NCBI GenBank assembly: GCA_026003395.1 | Contig: BPHE01000001.1 | Location: 1 to 60,630, forward strand | From: Vicingaceae bacterium | Lineage (GTDB): Bacteria > Bacteroidota > Bacteroidia > Flavobacteriales_E > Vicingaceae | DNA: 60,630 nucleotides | Direction of reading: 5' to 3' | In this document: positions 1-8,822 of the stretch, in pieces | Numbering within the stretch: the first letter of the stretch is position 1 | How the letters are laid out: the number at the start of each line of letters is the position of its first letter | Notes under the pieces: model-generated | The model's database searches: none | Seen by the model: the letters and a program-made list of their open reading frames with translations, nothing else | Told to the model about the DNA's origin: nothing | Position numbers and translations under genes: made by a program

Positions 1-67
1 CTATTTTATTTTCATTTCAATTTTTATCTCAATTTTGCATCTCGCTAATCGCATAAATTCGTCGTTT

Positions 68-682
68 ATGCACGATTTTTTCGAACAAATTATCCGGGAC
101 CTTGCCGATAAGGGATTTTGCATCTCTTCTTTTCCCGACACCGATCTGTGCAACGACCTTAAAAACGAAGCTCTGCTACGCTATGATGAAGGATCTTTCC
201 ATCTAGCCTCTATAGGCAAATCTTTCAGAAACACTACCGACTTGTCTGTTCGCTCCGACAAAATCATCTGGATCGAACAAAATGCCCAAAAATTCTCCTC
301 TGCCCTTCGATACTTGCATTTTCTCAATGAATTTGCAGTATACCTCAATCGTACTTGCTTTACAAACATCGGTGTCATTGAATGTTTTTATGCCTGCTAC
401 GCTCCGGGCAGTTTCTATAAAAAACATTTAGACCGATTCAAAAACAGCGACAACCGTCTTTTTACCGTCATTCTCTATCTCAATGATCATATCCTATCGT
501 GCAACCAAGGCGGTCAACTTAGATTATACACAAATGATACAAATCATCTCGATATCATCCCTTCATTAGGAACTTGGGTAATTTTTGACTCTGGGCGTTT
601 TTATCATGAAGTACTGACCTCCAATACCCATCGTTTTTCAATTACTGCTTTTATGAGAAGAAACAACCCCATGTCTTTTTGA
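68..682 (+). CDS. 2-oxoglutarate/Fe(II)-dependent oxygenase, prolyl 4-hydroxylase-like (copy 1)
   Basis: A 204-residue protein of the 2OG-Fe(II) oxygenase superfamily (P4Hc-like). The iron ligands are visible as HxD in KKHLDRF (H120, D122) and a later His in FYHEV (H180), followed by the 2-oxoglutarate-binding Arg in THRFSITAF (R189). SDKIIWIE near residue 63 is also typical of this group. It probably hydroxylates a protein side chain; the substrate is unknown. The reading frame extends back to a TTG at 35, but the ATG at 68 gives a better start. No signal peptide is seen, so it should be cytosolic. The MORN gene follows after 60 bases. An identical protein is encoded at 5335-5949. Confidence 0.85.
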   Translation: MHDFFEQIIRDLADKGFCISSFPDTDLCNDLKNEALLRYDEGSFHLASIGKSFRNTTDLSVRSDKIIWIEQNAQKFSSALRYLHFLNEFAVYLNRTCFTNIGVIECFYACYAPGSFYKKHLDRFKNSDNRLFTVILYLNDHILSCNQGGQLRLYTNDTNHLDIIPSLGTWVIFDSGRFYHEVLTSNTHRFSITAFMRRNNPMSF

Positions 683-742
683 ATGTTCAATCTGAATTTT
701 CTGATTTCATTTTTTTTTTTCGAAATTTGATAAAAAAATTTT

Positions 743-1417
743 ATGTATTTCATACGGAATTTAGTCACATTGACTCTGGTATGCCTGGGTTCTACATTAA
801 TAGCCCAACAGCAAGCCGAACCATATGATTATGAGATTTCTGCTTCTAATGGCAATGAAACGTATTTAGGCAAAGGCAAAGTCATTGACAAACCTTTTTT
901 TGCCTTCTTGCAAGACAGCGCTACCTACAGTCAATTTATTCTTGAAATGAACCGTCAATTGTTCGACCAACAAAAAACTCCCGTCGGATGGTGGAAGTAT
1001 TTCGATACCGATGGTTCTATTATCATGGAAGGCGAATATGACAATGAAGGACACCGCACGGGTGAATGGAAATGGTATTACCGTAATGGCGCCCTTTTTG
1101 GTACCAAATATTATACCGACGGGCAACATACAGGCAAATGTGTATATTACTATCCCAATGGCAAAAAGTCAGAAGAGGGCACTTGCATCAACGATCTTAA
1201 AAAAACCCGGAGACATTACGACAAAAAAGAAAGATTGACCCAAAACGACGAATTTGATGAAACCGGTCAATCCATCTATAGCAAACTTTATTATCCCAAT
1301 GGAAATTTGATGGCCGAAGGACGTTATGTTATGACGCAGCAACTCAACAAAAACGGTTTGCCTGTTTTTGTAAGGGATGGAGAATGGAGAATTTACAACA
1401 GAAAAGGGAAAGCTTAA
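743..1417 (+). CDS. MORN-repeat secreted protein, probably frameshifted near its C-terminus (copy 1)
   Basis: A 224-residue protein with an N-terminal signal peptide (cleavage near residue 21, after LIA) and several MORN_2-type repeats between about residues 70 and 200, recognisable as GEWKWYYRNG, GKCVYYYPNG and KLYYPNGNLMAEG. Such YwqK-like proteins are common in Bacteroidota and mostly of unknown role. The last repeat starts as DGEWRIYN and then stops. In the +1 frame from about 1407 the sequence reads GKLKKRIVYQNGNVISKNKS and ends at 1469, which is the expected rest of a MORN repeat. The shift lies in an AAAAGGG run. It is also present in copy 2, so it is either fixed or a consistent sequence error. 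Confidence 0.85.
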   Translation: MYFIRNLVTLTLVCLGSTLIAQQQAEPYDYEISASNGNETYLGKGKVIDKPFFAFLQDSATYSQFILEMNRQLFDQQKTPVGWWKYFDTDGSIIMEGEYDNEGHRTGEWKWYYRNGALFGTKYYTDGQHTGKCVYYYPNGKKSEEGTCINDLKKTRRHYDKKERLTQNDEFDETGQSIYSKLYYPNGNLMAEGRYVMTQQLNKNGLPVFVRDGEWRIYNRKGKA

Positions 1418-1558
1418 AAAACGTATCGTTTATCAAAACGGAAATGTAATATCCAAAAACAAATCTTAAACCTGCAAATCTATTTTTTATTCACAAGCCC
1501 TTAACCGGAATTTAATTTTTTGAAAAAATACGGATCCAAAAATTATTGAAACTTTGCC

Positions 1559-1566
1559 TAAATTTG
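1559..1566 (+). promoter_or_regulatory. Bacteroidota-type -7 promoter box
   Basis: TAAATTTG fits the Bacteroidota -7 consensus TAnnTTTG and lies 20 bases before the ATG of the surface-protein gene at 1586. No convincing -33 element is seen at the usual spacing. The same box occurs in copy 2 at 6826-6833. Confidence 0.4.
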
Positions 1567-1585
1567 TTAATTGATACCTTTACTG

Positions 1586-3448
1586 ATGAGATGGCTGTTA
1601 ATAATCTGTTTTTTAATATTCCAAATTTGGAATGTCTTTGCCCAGACACCAACTTCTTGTTTTGAGATAGAAAGCATCTTGGTAGATGCCTGCGTTCCGG
1701 GTACAGGTTGCACCAATGCCTCCTCGCCGGCATGCAGTTGCGAAGGAAAAAACGAAATGGTCCGGTTTAAAGTGGGGCCCAATCCTCTTTTCACAAGCAA
1801 CATGACAGTGAATTGGCCGAACAACAACTGGTTGGGCCTGTGTCAAAACGCAACCACCGCTGCCCATACTGCTGCTCTCAACAGCACCATTCAATCTTGC
1901 GGATGGTTGTTGGAACCTACCAATGGAATTTTACCCGCAGGGGCCGAAGTCATTTTGATTACGTCTACCGATTTTTGCACCGTTGGCAACAGCTTTGCCA
2001 ATCTTGCCGATACTGTATACATTCTTTTTCAATGTGCCGGTAATTATGCCGGACACTTTGCCAATTATGGCACAGGATTACGGACATTAATCATCAGCTT
2101 TGGGCCGGGATGTGCCGATACCGTCACATACGACCGGTCTCAATTGGTCAATCAGAATGGCATACCCGGTGCAAGCAATGCCGACGGTTCAACGGTATCG
2201 TTTGATTGGCCCGGCAATCCTACATATGTCAATTATGGCTGCCAGGCACCGGTCAATACTGTCAGTGTCAATGCCTCTATCAACAGTTCGCCTCCGTTTT
2301 GCAAGAATGACACGATAATGCTTACCGGAACTTATTCCGGCACCGTGTATGGAGTGAACTGGTCGGGCGGTAACGGATACTTTACTCAACCAAATAACGA
2401 CACCACTCTCTATATCATCAGTCCAAATGATATCAGCCCAACAGCCATTTATTTTTCGGTATACAGTTGCAATGACACCATCACCGACACATTATGGCTT
2501 AACGTTACCCCATCTTTAAATGCCAATGTTACCGCCTCTCCCAACGATACAATATGTCAGGGCGATACGATTACTCTGACTGCTTCCGGTGGAACATTTT
2601 ATTATTGGAATACCGGCCTGCAAACTCCTTCAATAAAAGTTTATTGGGAAAGCACCTTTGCCGTTACCATAGGCAATGGTTGCGAACAAACCACCATAAC
2701 GGTACCGGTCAAAGTACTGTCTCAGCCGGCTCCTATGATATATACCAGTGGGCCGCCGGTGATTTGTCCCAATGGTGAACCATTATATTTAATTGCCGTT
2801 GGCGGTTCATCATTTTATTGGTCTACCGGCGATACCTCTCAAATGATTGCCGTGAACCAAGGTGGAACATATTACTTGGTTGCAAAAAACCAATGTGGCG
2901 AAGACACCGCTTATATCACCATTCCTCAATCAAATGTCTATGCAGATTTCACTCCTCTCCCACCTTCAGGTCCTTTGCCTCTTAATGTTACATTTTATAA
3001 TAACAGCACGAACTCTACGCAATATTTTTGGAATTTTGGCGACGGAGAAATTTCCAATCAATTGCAACCTATCCATACATTTACATCTCCGGAAGAATAT
3101 AATGTCATGCTAATCGCCTATGACGATTTTGGTTGTAGCGATACTGCTTATCATACTGTTTATGTTAGCGACGAAACATTTCTTTTGATTCCCAACGTGA
3201 TGACTCCAAACAATGACGGCAATAATGATTTTTTCACTATAAAAAGCCTTGGTGCGGTTGATTTGCAATGTAAAATTTTTAATCGTTGGGGAGAAGAAAT
3301 TGCAGGATGGACAGGCATTGACGGTAAATGGGACGGCACTATAGACAAGAAAGATGCTACTGAAGGCACATATTTTTATATTGTTGAAATTGAGTGGTAT
3401 AATGGGAAAAAAGAAAGCAAAACCGGTTTTTTCACTCTTCTTAGGTAA
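1586..3448 (+). CDS. T9SS type B cell-surface protein with PKD domain and gliding-motility-associated C-terminal domain (copy 1)
   Basis: About 620 residues from the ATG at 1586; the frame extends to a TTG at 1571, but the ATG starts a clean signal peptide ending WNVFAQ at residue 20. The Cys-rich N-terminal part (EIESILVDAC, CEGKNEMVRF) resembles a lamin-tail-like domain, which I infer from the pattern only. A PKD domain lies near residues 451-530 (YFWNFGDG). The last ~85 residues (NVMTPNNDGNNDFF, KIFNRWGEEI, GKWDG, GTYFYIVEI) form the gliding-motility-associated C-terminal domain (CHU_C), which directs export by type IX secretion and attachment outside. It differs from copy 2 by Ile to Leu at the codon containing 2432. 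No PorP/SprF gene sits next to it. Confidence 0.9.
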   Translation: MRWLLIICFLIFQIWNVFAQTPTSCFEIESILVDACVPGTGCTNASSPACSCEGKNEMVRFKVGPNPLFTSNMTVNWPNNNWLGLCQNATTAAHTAALNSTIQSCGWLLEPTNGILPAGAEVILITSTDFCTVGNSFANLADTVYILFQCAGNYAGHFANYGTGLRTLIISFGPGCADTVTYDRSQLVNQNGIPGASNADGSTVSFDWPGNPTYVNYGCQAPVNTVSVNASINSSPPFCKNDTIMLTGTYSGTVYGVNWSGGNGYFTQPNNDTTLYIISPNDISPTAIYFSVYSCNDTITDTLWLNVTPSLNANVTASPNDTICQGDTITLTASGGTFYYWNTGLQTPSIKVYWESTFAVTIGNGCEQTTITVPVKVLSQPAPMIYTSGPPVICPNGEPLYLIAVGGSSFYWSTGDTSQMIAVNQGGTYYLVAKNQCGEDTAYITIPQSNVYADFTPLPPSGPLPLNVTFYNNSTNSTQYFWNFGDGEISNQLQPIHTFTSPEEYNVMLIAYDDFGCSDTAYHTVYVSDETFLLIPNVMTPNNDGNNDFFTIKSLGAVDLQCKIFNRWGEEIAGWTGIDGKWDGTIDKKDATEGTYFYIVEIEWYNGKKESKTGFFTLLR

Positions 3449-3555
3449 TTACATTATATTTCTTTGATGTATTTATCTGATCCTAAAAAAGAATGAAGTT
3501 AGGTTATTAAAATATTTTCACCTTCTTGATTTTTGTGGTTTTAATAAAAAATCTC

Positions 3556-4178
3556 ACCACGGAGTGCACGGAGAAAAATAAAAACTCTCCGTGAAAATCT
3601 CCGTGTCTCGTGGCCTTGACACTTCAGAATGTCAATTTATTGATAATCTGAAATATAAATTTTTTGTAGTGGACTACATTTCTTTTTAAATGATAATTTT
3701 TCATTTCTATTCCGTCTATTATATCTTTCTCTGTCTTTTATTGCAAATGTTTATGGTTTCTTGATTTCTTTTTCGCTTTTCTGCTCTCTTGTCTGCTACA
3801 AGTTCTCAATTCTTATTAGTGTTAAGGAAAACGCAAAATGACGTAAAAACTATAATTTAAAGAATTGAAAAGCGAAAAAAGACCGCTCCCAAGCCCCTCT
3901 CCTTGCGAAGGAGAGGGGTCCCGCAAGGGCGGGGTGAGGTTTCAAATCCCTGACAATCAGATTTTGTTGCAAATAAGAATTGTAGAAATGCTATTTGCAC
4001 GGTAGGCAAGCATTTTTGCAATTGAGAATTTAAGACCTCTCCCCATGCCCCTCTCCTTAAGAAGGAGAGGGGCGCCCATAAGGGCGGGGTGAGGTTTTCA
4101 AAAACTCTTCATTTATATTTTGCAGCAAATATTAATCGATAAAACGCAGACAATAAAATCTCCGTACCTCTCTGTGGT
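3556..4178. repeat. MITE-like intergenic element with imperfect terminal inverted repeats (copy A)
   Basis: The 744-base gap between the convergent surface-protein and TPR genes is filled mainly by this element. Its left end (ACCACGGAGTGCACGGAG) is an imperfect inverted match of its right end, whose reverse complement starts ACCACAGAGAGGTACGGAG. Inside are two related modules (3881-3942 and 4034-4098), each with a strong hairpin (CCCCTCTCC ... GGAGAGGGG) followed by GGGCGGGGTGAGG. Related copies are at 8823-9446 (part of the large duplication) and 12307-12678 (independent). There is no coding potential, so it would be non-autonomous. Confidence 0.75.
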
Positions 4179-4192
4179 TTTAAAAAAGAAAA

Positions 4193-4721
4193 TTAACGGT
4201 ATTTTTCATTGCCCTCCAAAATACGACCGAGTCCCATGGCCGCCAGGTCATAATCGGGCTTAATTTGCAGGGCTTTCCGAAAATCTTTTTCTGCATTTAT
4301 CACATCTCCCAATAATTCATAACACCTTCCACGATTGTAATATGCGGCATAATAAGTACTATCGGCCTTTATAGCCATAGTAAAATACTTAATAGCCTCA
4401 TTATACATATTCAAATTCTCCATGTGAATATATCCCATATTGAAATATGACTCACGGAACTTTGGATACATTTCCGACAATTGTTGATACATCCTGAGTG
4501 CCTCGTTCAATTTCAAGTTATCCTGATATAACAAACCAAGGTTATACATTACTTCTATACTACCCGGTTTGATATCCAAGGCATTTTTAAAATATTGTTC
4601 AGCCAGCACCGGATTTCGTTTAAAATTTAAAATTCCCAATTGCACATATGCATCGTAGTTTTCCGGATTTACCTCTACAGCGGTTTGAAACGAAGAAACG
4701 GCCTTTGCCGTATCGCCTAAC
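4193..4721 (-). pseudogene. 5'-truncated TPR lipoprotein gene, cut by the CRISPR array (copy 1)
   Basis: This is the 3' portion of the TPR gene that is complete at 9461-10512. It starts inside the sequence LGDTAKAVSS and keeps the last ~175 residues, which are identical to copy 2. Upstream of 4721 the normal sequence is replaced by CRISPR repeat DNA. The frame stays open into the array (to an ATG at 4756), adding about twelve residues that are only translated repeat sequence. Signal peptide and N-terminal TPRs are missing, so it is unlikely to make a working lipoprotein. Confidence 0.85.
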
Positions 4722-5168
4722 GACCCACTTCCATTAAAACAAGGATTAAGACCCATTATCTTAACTTATAGGATTTCCAGATCCTGTGGGCGACCCACTT
4801 CCATTAAAACAAGGATTAAGACTGTATATTTTCTTTTGCCCAGACACCGCTGTGGGCGACCCACTTCCATTAAAACAAGGATTAAGACAGTCCAGTACAG
4901 AAATAATTCAACCCTGCCAGTGGGCGACCCACTTCCATTAAAACAAGGATTAAGACTATAACTTCATGCCCAATACACTCGAAATTCTGTGGGCGACCCA
5001 CTTCCATTAAAACAAGGATTAAGACTATCCCACTTATCGATTTCTCCAGGCGACGCGTGGGCGACCCACTTCCATTAAAACAAGGATTAAGACTGTAAAT
5101 TTTACACCGGCTACACTTCGGCCGCACACGGGTGGGCGACCCACTTCCATTAAAACAAGGTTTAAGAA
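4722..5168 (+). CRISPR. CRISPR array, 37-bp repeat, six spacers, leader-proximal repeat truncated
   Basis: The repeat starts GTGGGCGACCCAC (a GTGGG/CCCAC stem with a 3-base loop) and ends GGATTAAGAC. Repeats lie at 4722-4752 (lacks the first six bases), 4786-4822, 4852-4888, 4920-4956, 4989-5025, 5057-5093 and 5132-5168. The five middle ones are identical. The last ends TTTAAGAA instead of ATTAAGAC, as expected at the trailer end. Spacers are 33, 29, 31, 32, 31 and 38 bases, all unique. The 3' end ATTAAGAC looks like an 8-base crRNA handle as in type I-B/III systems, so transcription is probably on the plus strand with the leader to the left. That leader is missing: the truncated TPR gene abuts the first repeat. 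No cas gene is in the window. Confidence 0.95.
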
Positions 5169-5210
5169 TTTTGTGCCATTATATTGACTGCCGAGATTAC
5201 TTGCATAGAA

Positions 5211-5233
5211 GCCCTACTTCCTCTAAAACAATG
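5211..5233 (+). repeat. Decayed CRISPR repeat beyond the array end
   Basis: About 42 bases after the last recognisable repeat, this stretch (GCCCTACTTCCTCTAAAACA and three more bases) matches the core of the CRISPR repeat at 18 of 23 positions. Its distance fits one more spacer, so it is probably an eroded oldest repeat. It supports 5168 as the trailer side of the array. Confidence 0.55.
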
Positions 5234-5334
5234 CCCTCTTACTTTTGCCTTCCTAACCAAGTATATTCTATTTTATTTTCATTTCAATTTTTATCTCAAT
5301 TTTGCATCTCGCTAATCGCATAAATTCGTCGTTT

Positions 5335-5949
5335 ATGCACGATTTTTTCGAACAAATTATCCGGGACCTTGCCGATAAGGGATTTTGCATCTCTTCTTTT
5401 CCCGACACCGATCTGTGCAACGACCTTAAAAACGAAGCTCTGCTACGCTATGATGAAGGATCTTTCCATCTAGCCTCTATAGGCAAATCTTTCAGAAACA
5501 CTACCGACTTGTCTGTTCGCTCCGACAAAATCATCTGGATCGAACAAAATGCCCAAAAATTCTCCTCTGCCCTTCGATACTTGCATTTTCTCAATGAATT
5601 TGCAGTATACCTCAATCGTACTTGCTTTACAAACATCGGTGTCATTGAATGTTTTTATGCCTGCTACGCTCCGGGCAGTTTCTATAAAAAACATTTAGAC
5701 CGATTCAAAAACAGCGACAACCGTCTTTTTACCGTCATTCTCTATCTCAATGATCATATCCTATCGTGCAACCAAGGCGGTCAACTTAGATTATACACAA
5801 ATGATACAAATCATCTCGATATCATCCCTTCATTAGGAACTTGGGTAATTTTTGACTCTGGGCGTTTTTATCATGAAGTACTGACCTCCAATACCCATCG
5901 TTTTTCAATTACTGCTTTTATGAGAAGAAACAACCCCATGTCTTTTTGA
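5335..5949 (+). CDS. 2-oxoglutarate/Fe(II)-dependent oxygenase, prolyl 4-hydroxylase-like (copy 2)
   Basis: Identical in protein sequence to the gene at 68-682, with H120/D122, H180 and R189 all present. The ATG at 5335 is again preferred over an upstream TTG at 5302. Here the upstream side is the CRISPR trailer: the gene starts 167 bases after the last array repeat, so its promoter must lie in the short stretch between about 5234 and 5334. Function as an iron-dependent hydroxylase is inferred from the family; the substrate is unknown. Confidence 0.85.
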   Translation: MHDFFEQIIRDLADKGFCISSFPDTDLCNDLKNEALLRYDEGSFHLASIGKSFRNTTDLSVRSDKIIWIEQNAQKFSSALRYLHFLNEFAVYLNRTCFTNIGVIECFYACYAPGSFYKKHLDRFKNSDNRLFTVILYLNDHILSCNQGGQLRLYTNDTNHLDIIPSLGTWVIFDSGRFYHEVLTSNTHRFSITAFMRRNNPMSF

Positions 5950-6009
5950 ATGTTCAATCTGAATTTTCTGATTTCATTTTTTTTTTTCGAAATTTGATAA
6001 AAAAATTTT

Positions 6010-6684
6010 ATGTATTTCATACGGAATTTAGTCACATTGACTCTGGTATGCCTGGGTTCTACATTAATAGCCCAACAGCAAGCCGAACCATATGATTATG
6101 AGATTTCTGCTTCTAATGGCAATGAAACGTATTTAGGCAAAGGCAAAGTCATTGACAAACCTTTTTTTGCCTTCTTGCAAGACAGCGCTACCTACAGTCA
6201 ATTTATTCTTGAAATGAACCGTCAATTGTTCGACCAACAAAAAACTCCCGTCGGATGGTGGAAGTATTTCGATACCGATGGTTCTATTATCATGGAAGGC
6301 GAATATGACAATGAAGGACACCGCACGGGTGAATGGAAATGGTATTACCGTAATGGCGCCCTTTTTGGTACCAAATATTATACCGACGGGCAACATACAG
6401 GCAAATGTGTATATTACTATCCCAATGGCAAAAAGTCAGAAGAGGGCACTTGCATCAACGATCTTAAAAAAACCCGGAGACATTACGACAAAAAAGAAAG
6501 ATTGACCCAAAACGACGAATTTGATGAAACCGGTCAATCCATCTATAGCAAACTTTATTATCCCAATGGAAATTTGATGGCCGAAGGACGTTATGTTATG
6601 ACGCAGCAACTCAACAAAAACGGTTTGCCTGTTTTTGTAAGGGATGGAGAATGGAGAATTTACAACAGAAAAGGGAAAGCTTAA
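6010..6684 (+). CDS. MORN-repeat secreted protein, probably frameshifted near its C-terminus (copy 2)
   Basis: Identical to the copy at 743-1417: signal peptide, then MORN_2-type repeats. The same apparent +1 frameshift is present in the AAAAGGG run; the alternative frame continues the repeat and ends at 6736. It lies between the oxygenase and the T9SS surface-protein genes, all on the plus strand, with 60 bases before it and 168 after it. Confidence 0.85.
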   Translation: MYFIRNLVTLTLVCLGSTLIAQQQAEPYDYEISASNGNETYLGKGKVIDKPFFAFLQDSATYSQFILEMNRQLFDQQKTPVGWWKYFDTDGSIIMEGEYDNEGHRTGEWKWYYRNGALFGTKYYTDGQHTGKCVYYYPNGKKSEEGTCINDLKKTRRHYDKKERLTQNDEFDETGQSIYSKLYYPNGNLMAEGRYVMTQQLNKNGLPVFVRDGEWRIYNRKGKA

Positions 6685-6852
6685 AAAACGTATCGTTTAT
6701 CAAAACGGAAATGTAATATCCAAAAACAAATCTTAAACCTGCAAATCTATTTTTTATTCACAAGCCCTTAACCGGAATTTAATTTTTTGAAAAAATACGG
6801 ATCCAAAAATTATTGAAACTTTGCCTAAATTTGTTAATTGATACCTTTACTG

Positions 6853-8715
6853 ATGAGATGGCTGTTAATAATCTGTTTTTTAATATTCCAAATTTGGAAT
6901 GTCTTTGCCCAGACACCAACTTCTTGTTTTGAGATAGAAAGCATCTTGGTAGATGCCTGCGTTCCGGGTACAGGTTGCACCAATGCCTCCTCGCCGGCAT
7001 GCAGTTGCGAAGGAAAAAACGAAATGGTCCGGTTTAAAGTGGGGCCCAATCCTCTTTTCACAAGCAACATGACAGTGAATTGGCCGAACAACAACTGGTT
7101 GGGCCTGTGTCAAAACGCAACCACCGCTGCCCATACTGCTGCTCTCAACAGCACCATTCAATCTTGCGGATGGTTGTTGGAACCTACCAATGGAATTTTA
7201 CCCGCAGGGGCCGAAGTCATTTTGATTACGTCTACCGATTTTTGCACCGTTGGCAACAGCTTTGCCAATCTTGCCGATACTGTATACATTCTTTTTCAAT
7301 GTGCCGGTAATTATGCCGGTCACTTTGCCAATTATGGCACAGGATTACGGACATTAATCATCAGCTTTGGGCCGGGATGTGCCGATACCGTCACATACGA
7401 CCGGTCTCAATTGGTCAATCAGAATGGCATACCCGGTGCAAGCAATGCCGACGGTTCAACGGTATCGTTTGATTGGCCCGGCAATCCTACATATGTCAAT
7501 TATGGCTGCCAGGCACCGGTCAATACTGTCAGTGTCAATGCCTCTATCAACAGTTCGCCTCCGTTTTGCAAGAATGACACGATAATGCTTACCGGAACTT
7601 ATTCCGGCACCGTGTATGGAGTGAACTGGTCGGGCGGTAACGGATACTTTACTCAACCAAATAACGACACCACTCTCTATATCATCAGTCCAAATGATCT
7701 CAGCCCAACAGCCATTTATTTTTCGGTATACAGTTGCAATGACACCATCACCGACACATTATGGCTTAACGTTACCCCATCTTTAAATGCCAATGTTACC
7801 GCCTCTCCCAACGATACAATATGTCAGGGCGATACGATTACTCTGACTGCTTCCGGTGGAACATTTTATTATTGGAATACCGGCCTGCAAACTCCTTCAA
7901 TAAAAGTTTATTGGGAAAGCACCTTTGCCGTTACCATAGGCAATGGTTGCGAACAAACCACCATAACGGTACCGGTCAAAGTACTGTCTCAGCCGGCTCC
8001 TATGATATATACCAGTGGGCCGCCGGTGATTTGTCCCAATGGTGAACCATTATATTTAATTGCCGTTGGCGGTTCATCATTTTATTGGTCTACCGGCGAT
8101 ACCTCTCAAATGATTGCCGTGAACCAAGGTGGAACATATTACTTGGTTGCAAAAAACCAATGTGGCGAAGACACCGCTTATATCACCATTCCTCAATCAA
8201 ATGTCTATGCAGATTTCACTCCTCTCCCACCTTCAGGTCCTTTGCCTCTTAATGTTACATTTTATAATAACAGCACGAACTCTACGCAATATTTTTGGAA
8301 TTTTGGCGACGGAGAAATTTCCAATCAATTGCAACCTATCCATACATTTACATCTCCGGAAGAATATAATGTCATGCTAATCGCCTATGACGATTTTGGT
8401 TGTAGCGATACTGCTTATCATACTGTTTATGTTAGCGACGAAACATTTCTTTTGATTCCCAACGTGATGACTCCAAACAATGACGGCAATAATGATTTTT
8501 TCACTATAAAAAGCCTTGGTGCGGTTGATTTGCAATGTAAAATTTTTAATCGTTGGGGAGAAGAAATTGCAGGATGGACAGGCATTGACGGCAAATGGGA
8601 CGGCACTATAGACAAGAAAGATGCTACTGAAGGCACATATTTTTATATTGTTGAAATTGAGTGGTATAATGGGAAAAAAGAAAGCAAAACCGGTTTTTTC
8701 ACTCTTCTTAGGTAA
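6853..8715 (+). CDS. T9SS type B cell-surface protein with PKD domain and gliding-motility-associated C-terminal domain (copy 2)
   Basis: About 620 residues, the same as 1586-3448 apart from Leu instead of Ile (base 7699) and two silent changes (7320, 8592). It has a signal peptide (1-20), a Cys-rich N-terminal region, Asn/Thr-rich beta-sandwich-like stretches, a PKD domain near 451-530 and a CHU_C-type C-terminal domain near 535-620 that directs type IX export. The role is probably an adhesin or surface structural protein; the ligand is unknown. Start at the ATG 6853, 19 bases after a TAAATTTG box. Confidence 0.9.
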   Translation: MRWLLIICFLIFQIWNVFAQTPTSCFEIESILVDACVPGTGCTNASSPACSCEGKNEMVRFKVGPNPLFTSNMTVNWPNNNWLGLCQNATTAAHTAALNSTIQSCGWLLEPTNGILPAGAEVILITSTDFCTVGNSFANLADTVYILFQCAGNYAGHFANYGTGLRTLIISFGPGCADTVTYDRSQLVNQNGIPGASNADGSTVSFDWPGNPTYVNYGCQAPVNTVSVNASINSSPPFCKNDTIMLTGTYSGTVYGVNWSGGNGYFTQPNNDTTLYIISPNDLSPTAIYFSVYSCNDTITDTLWLNVTPSLNANVTASPNDTICQGDTITLTASGGTFYYWNTGLQTPSIKVYWESTFAVTIGNGCEQTTITVPVKVLSQPAPMIYTSGPPVICPNGEPLYLIAVGGSSFYWSTGDTSQMIAVNQGGTYYLVAKNQCGEDTAYITIPQSNVYADFTPLPPSGPLPLNVTFYNNSTNSTQYFWNFGDGEISNQLQPIHTFTSPEEYNVMLIAYDDFGCSDTAYHTVYVSDETFLLIPNVMTPNNDGNNDFFTIKSLGAVDLQCKIFNRWGEEIAGWTGIDGKWDGTIDKKDATEGTYFYIVEIEWYNGKKESKTGFFTLLR

Positions 8716-8822
8716 TTACATTATATTTCTTTGATGTATTTATCTGATCCTAAAAAAGAATGAAGTTAGGTTATTAAAATATTTTCACCTTCTTGATTTT
8801 TGTGGTTTTAATAAAAAATCTC

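Larger units (their letters stand above)
1..4721. repeat. Tandem segmental duplication, copy 1 (left)
   Basis: Bases 1-4721 match 5268-9989 almost perfectly. I counted seven substitutions (at 2053, 2432, 3325, 3643, 3839, 3873 and 3885) and one single-base indel near 3953, about 0.17% difference. The copy holds the oxygenase, the MORN protein, the T9SS type B protein, a MITE-like element and the 3' part of the TPR gene. Identity stops at 4721, inside the TPR gene, where a CRISPR repeat begins. The left end is not visible because the match runs to base 1. Confidence 0.95.

Noticed and set aside
4823-4851. Spacer 2 shares 14 bases (TTTGCCCAGACACC) with the signal-peptide region of the surface-protein genes at about 1638 and 6905
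   Set aside because: Only half of the spacer matches and nothing extends; not enough for a self-targeting claim.
4882-5127. Open frame of 81 codons on the minus strand across the CRISPR array
   Set aside because: It is the translation of CRISPR repeats and spacers (recurring NPCFNGSGSP-like segments), not a gene.
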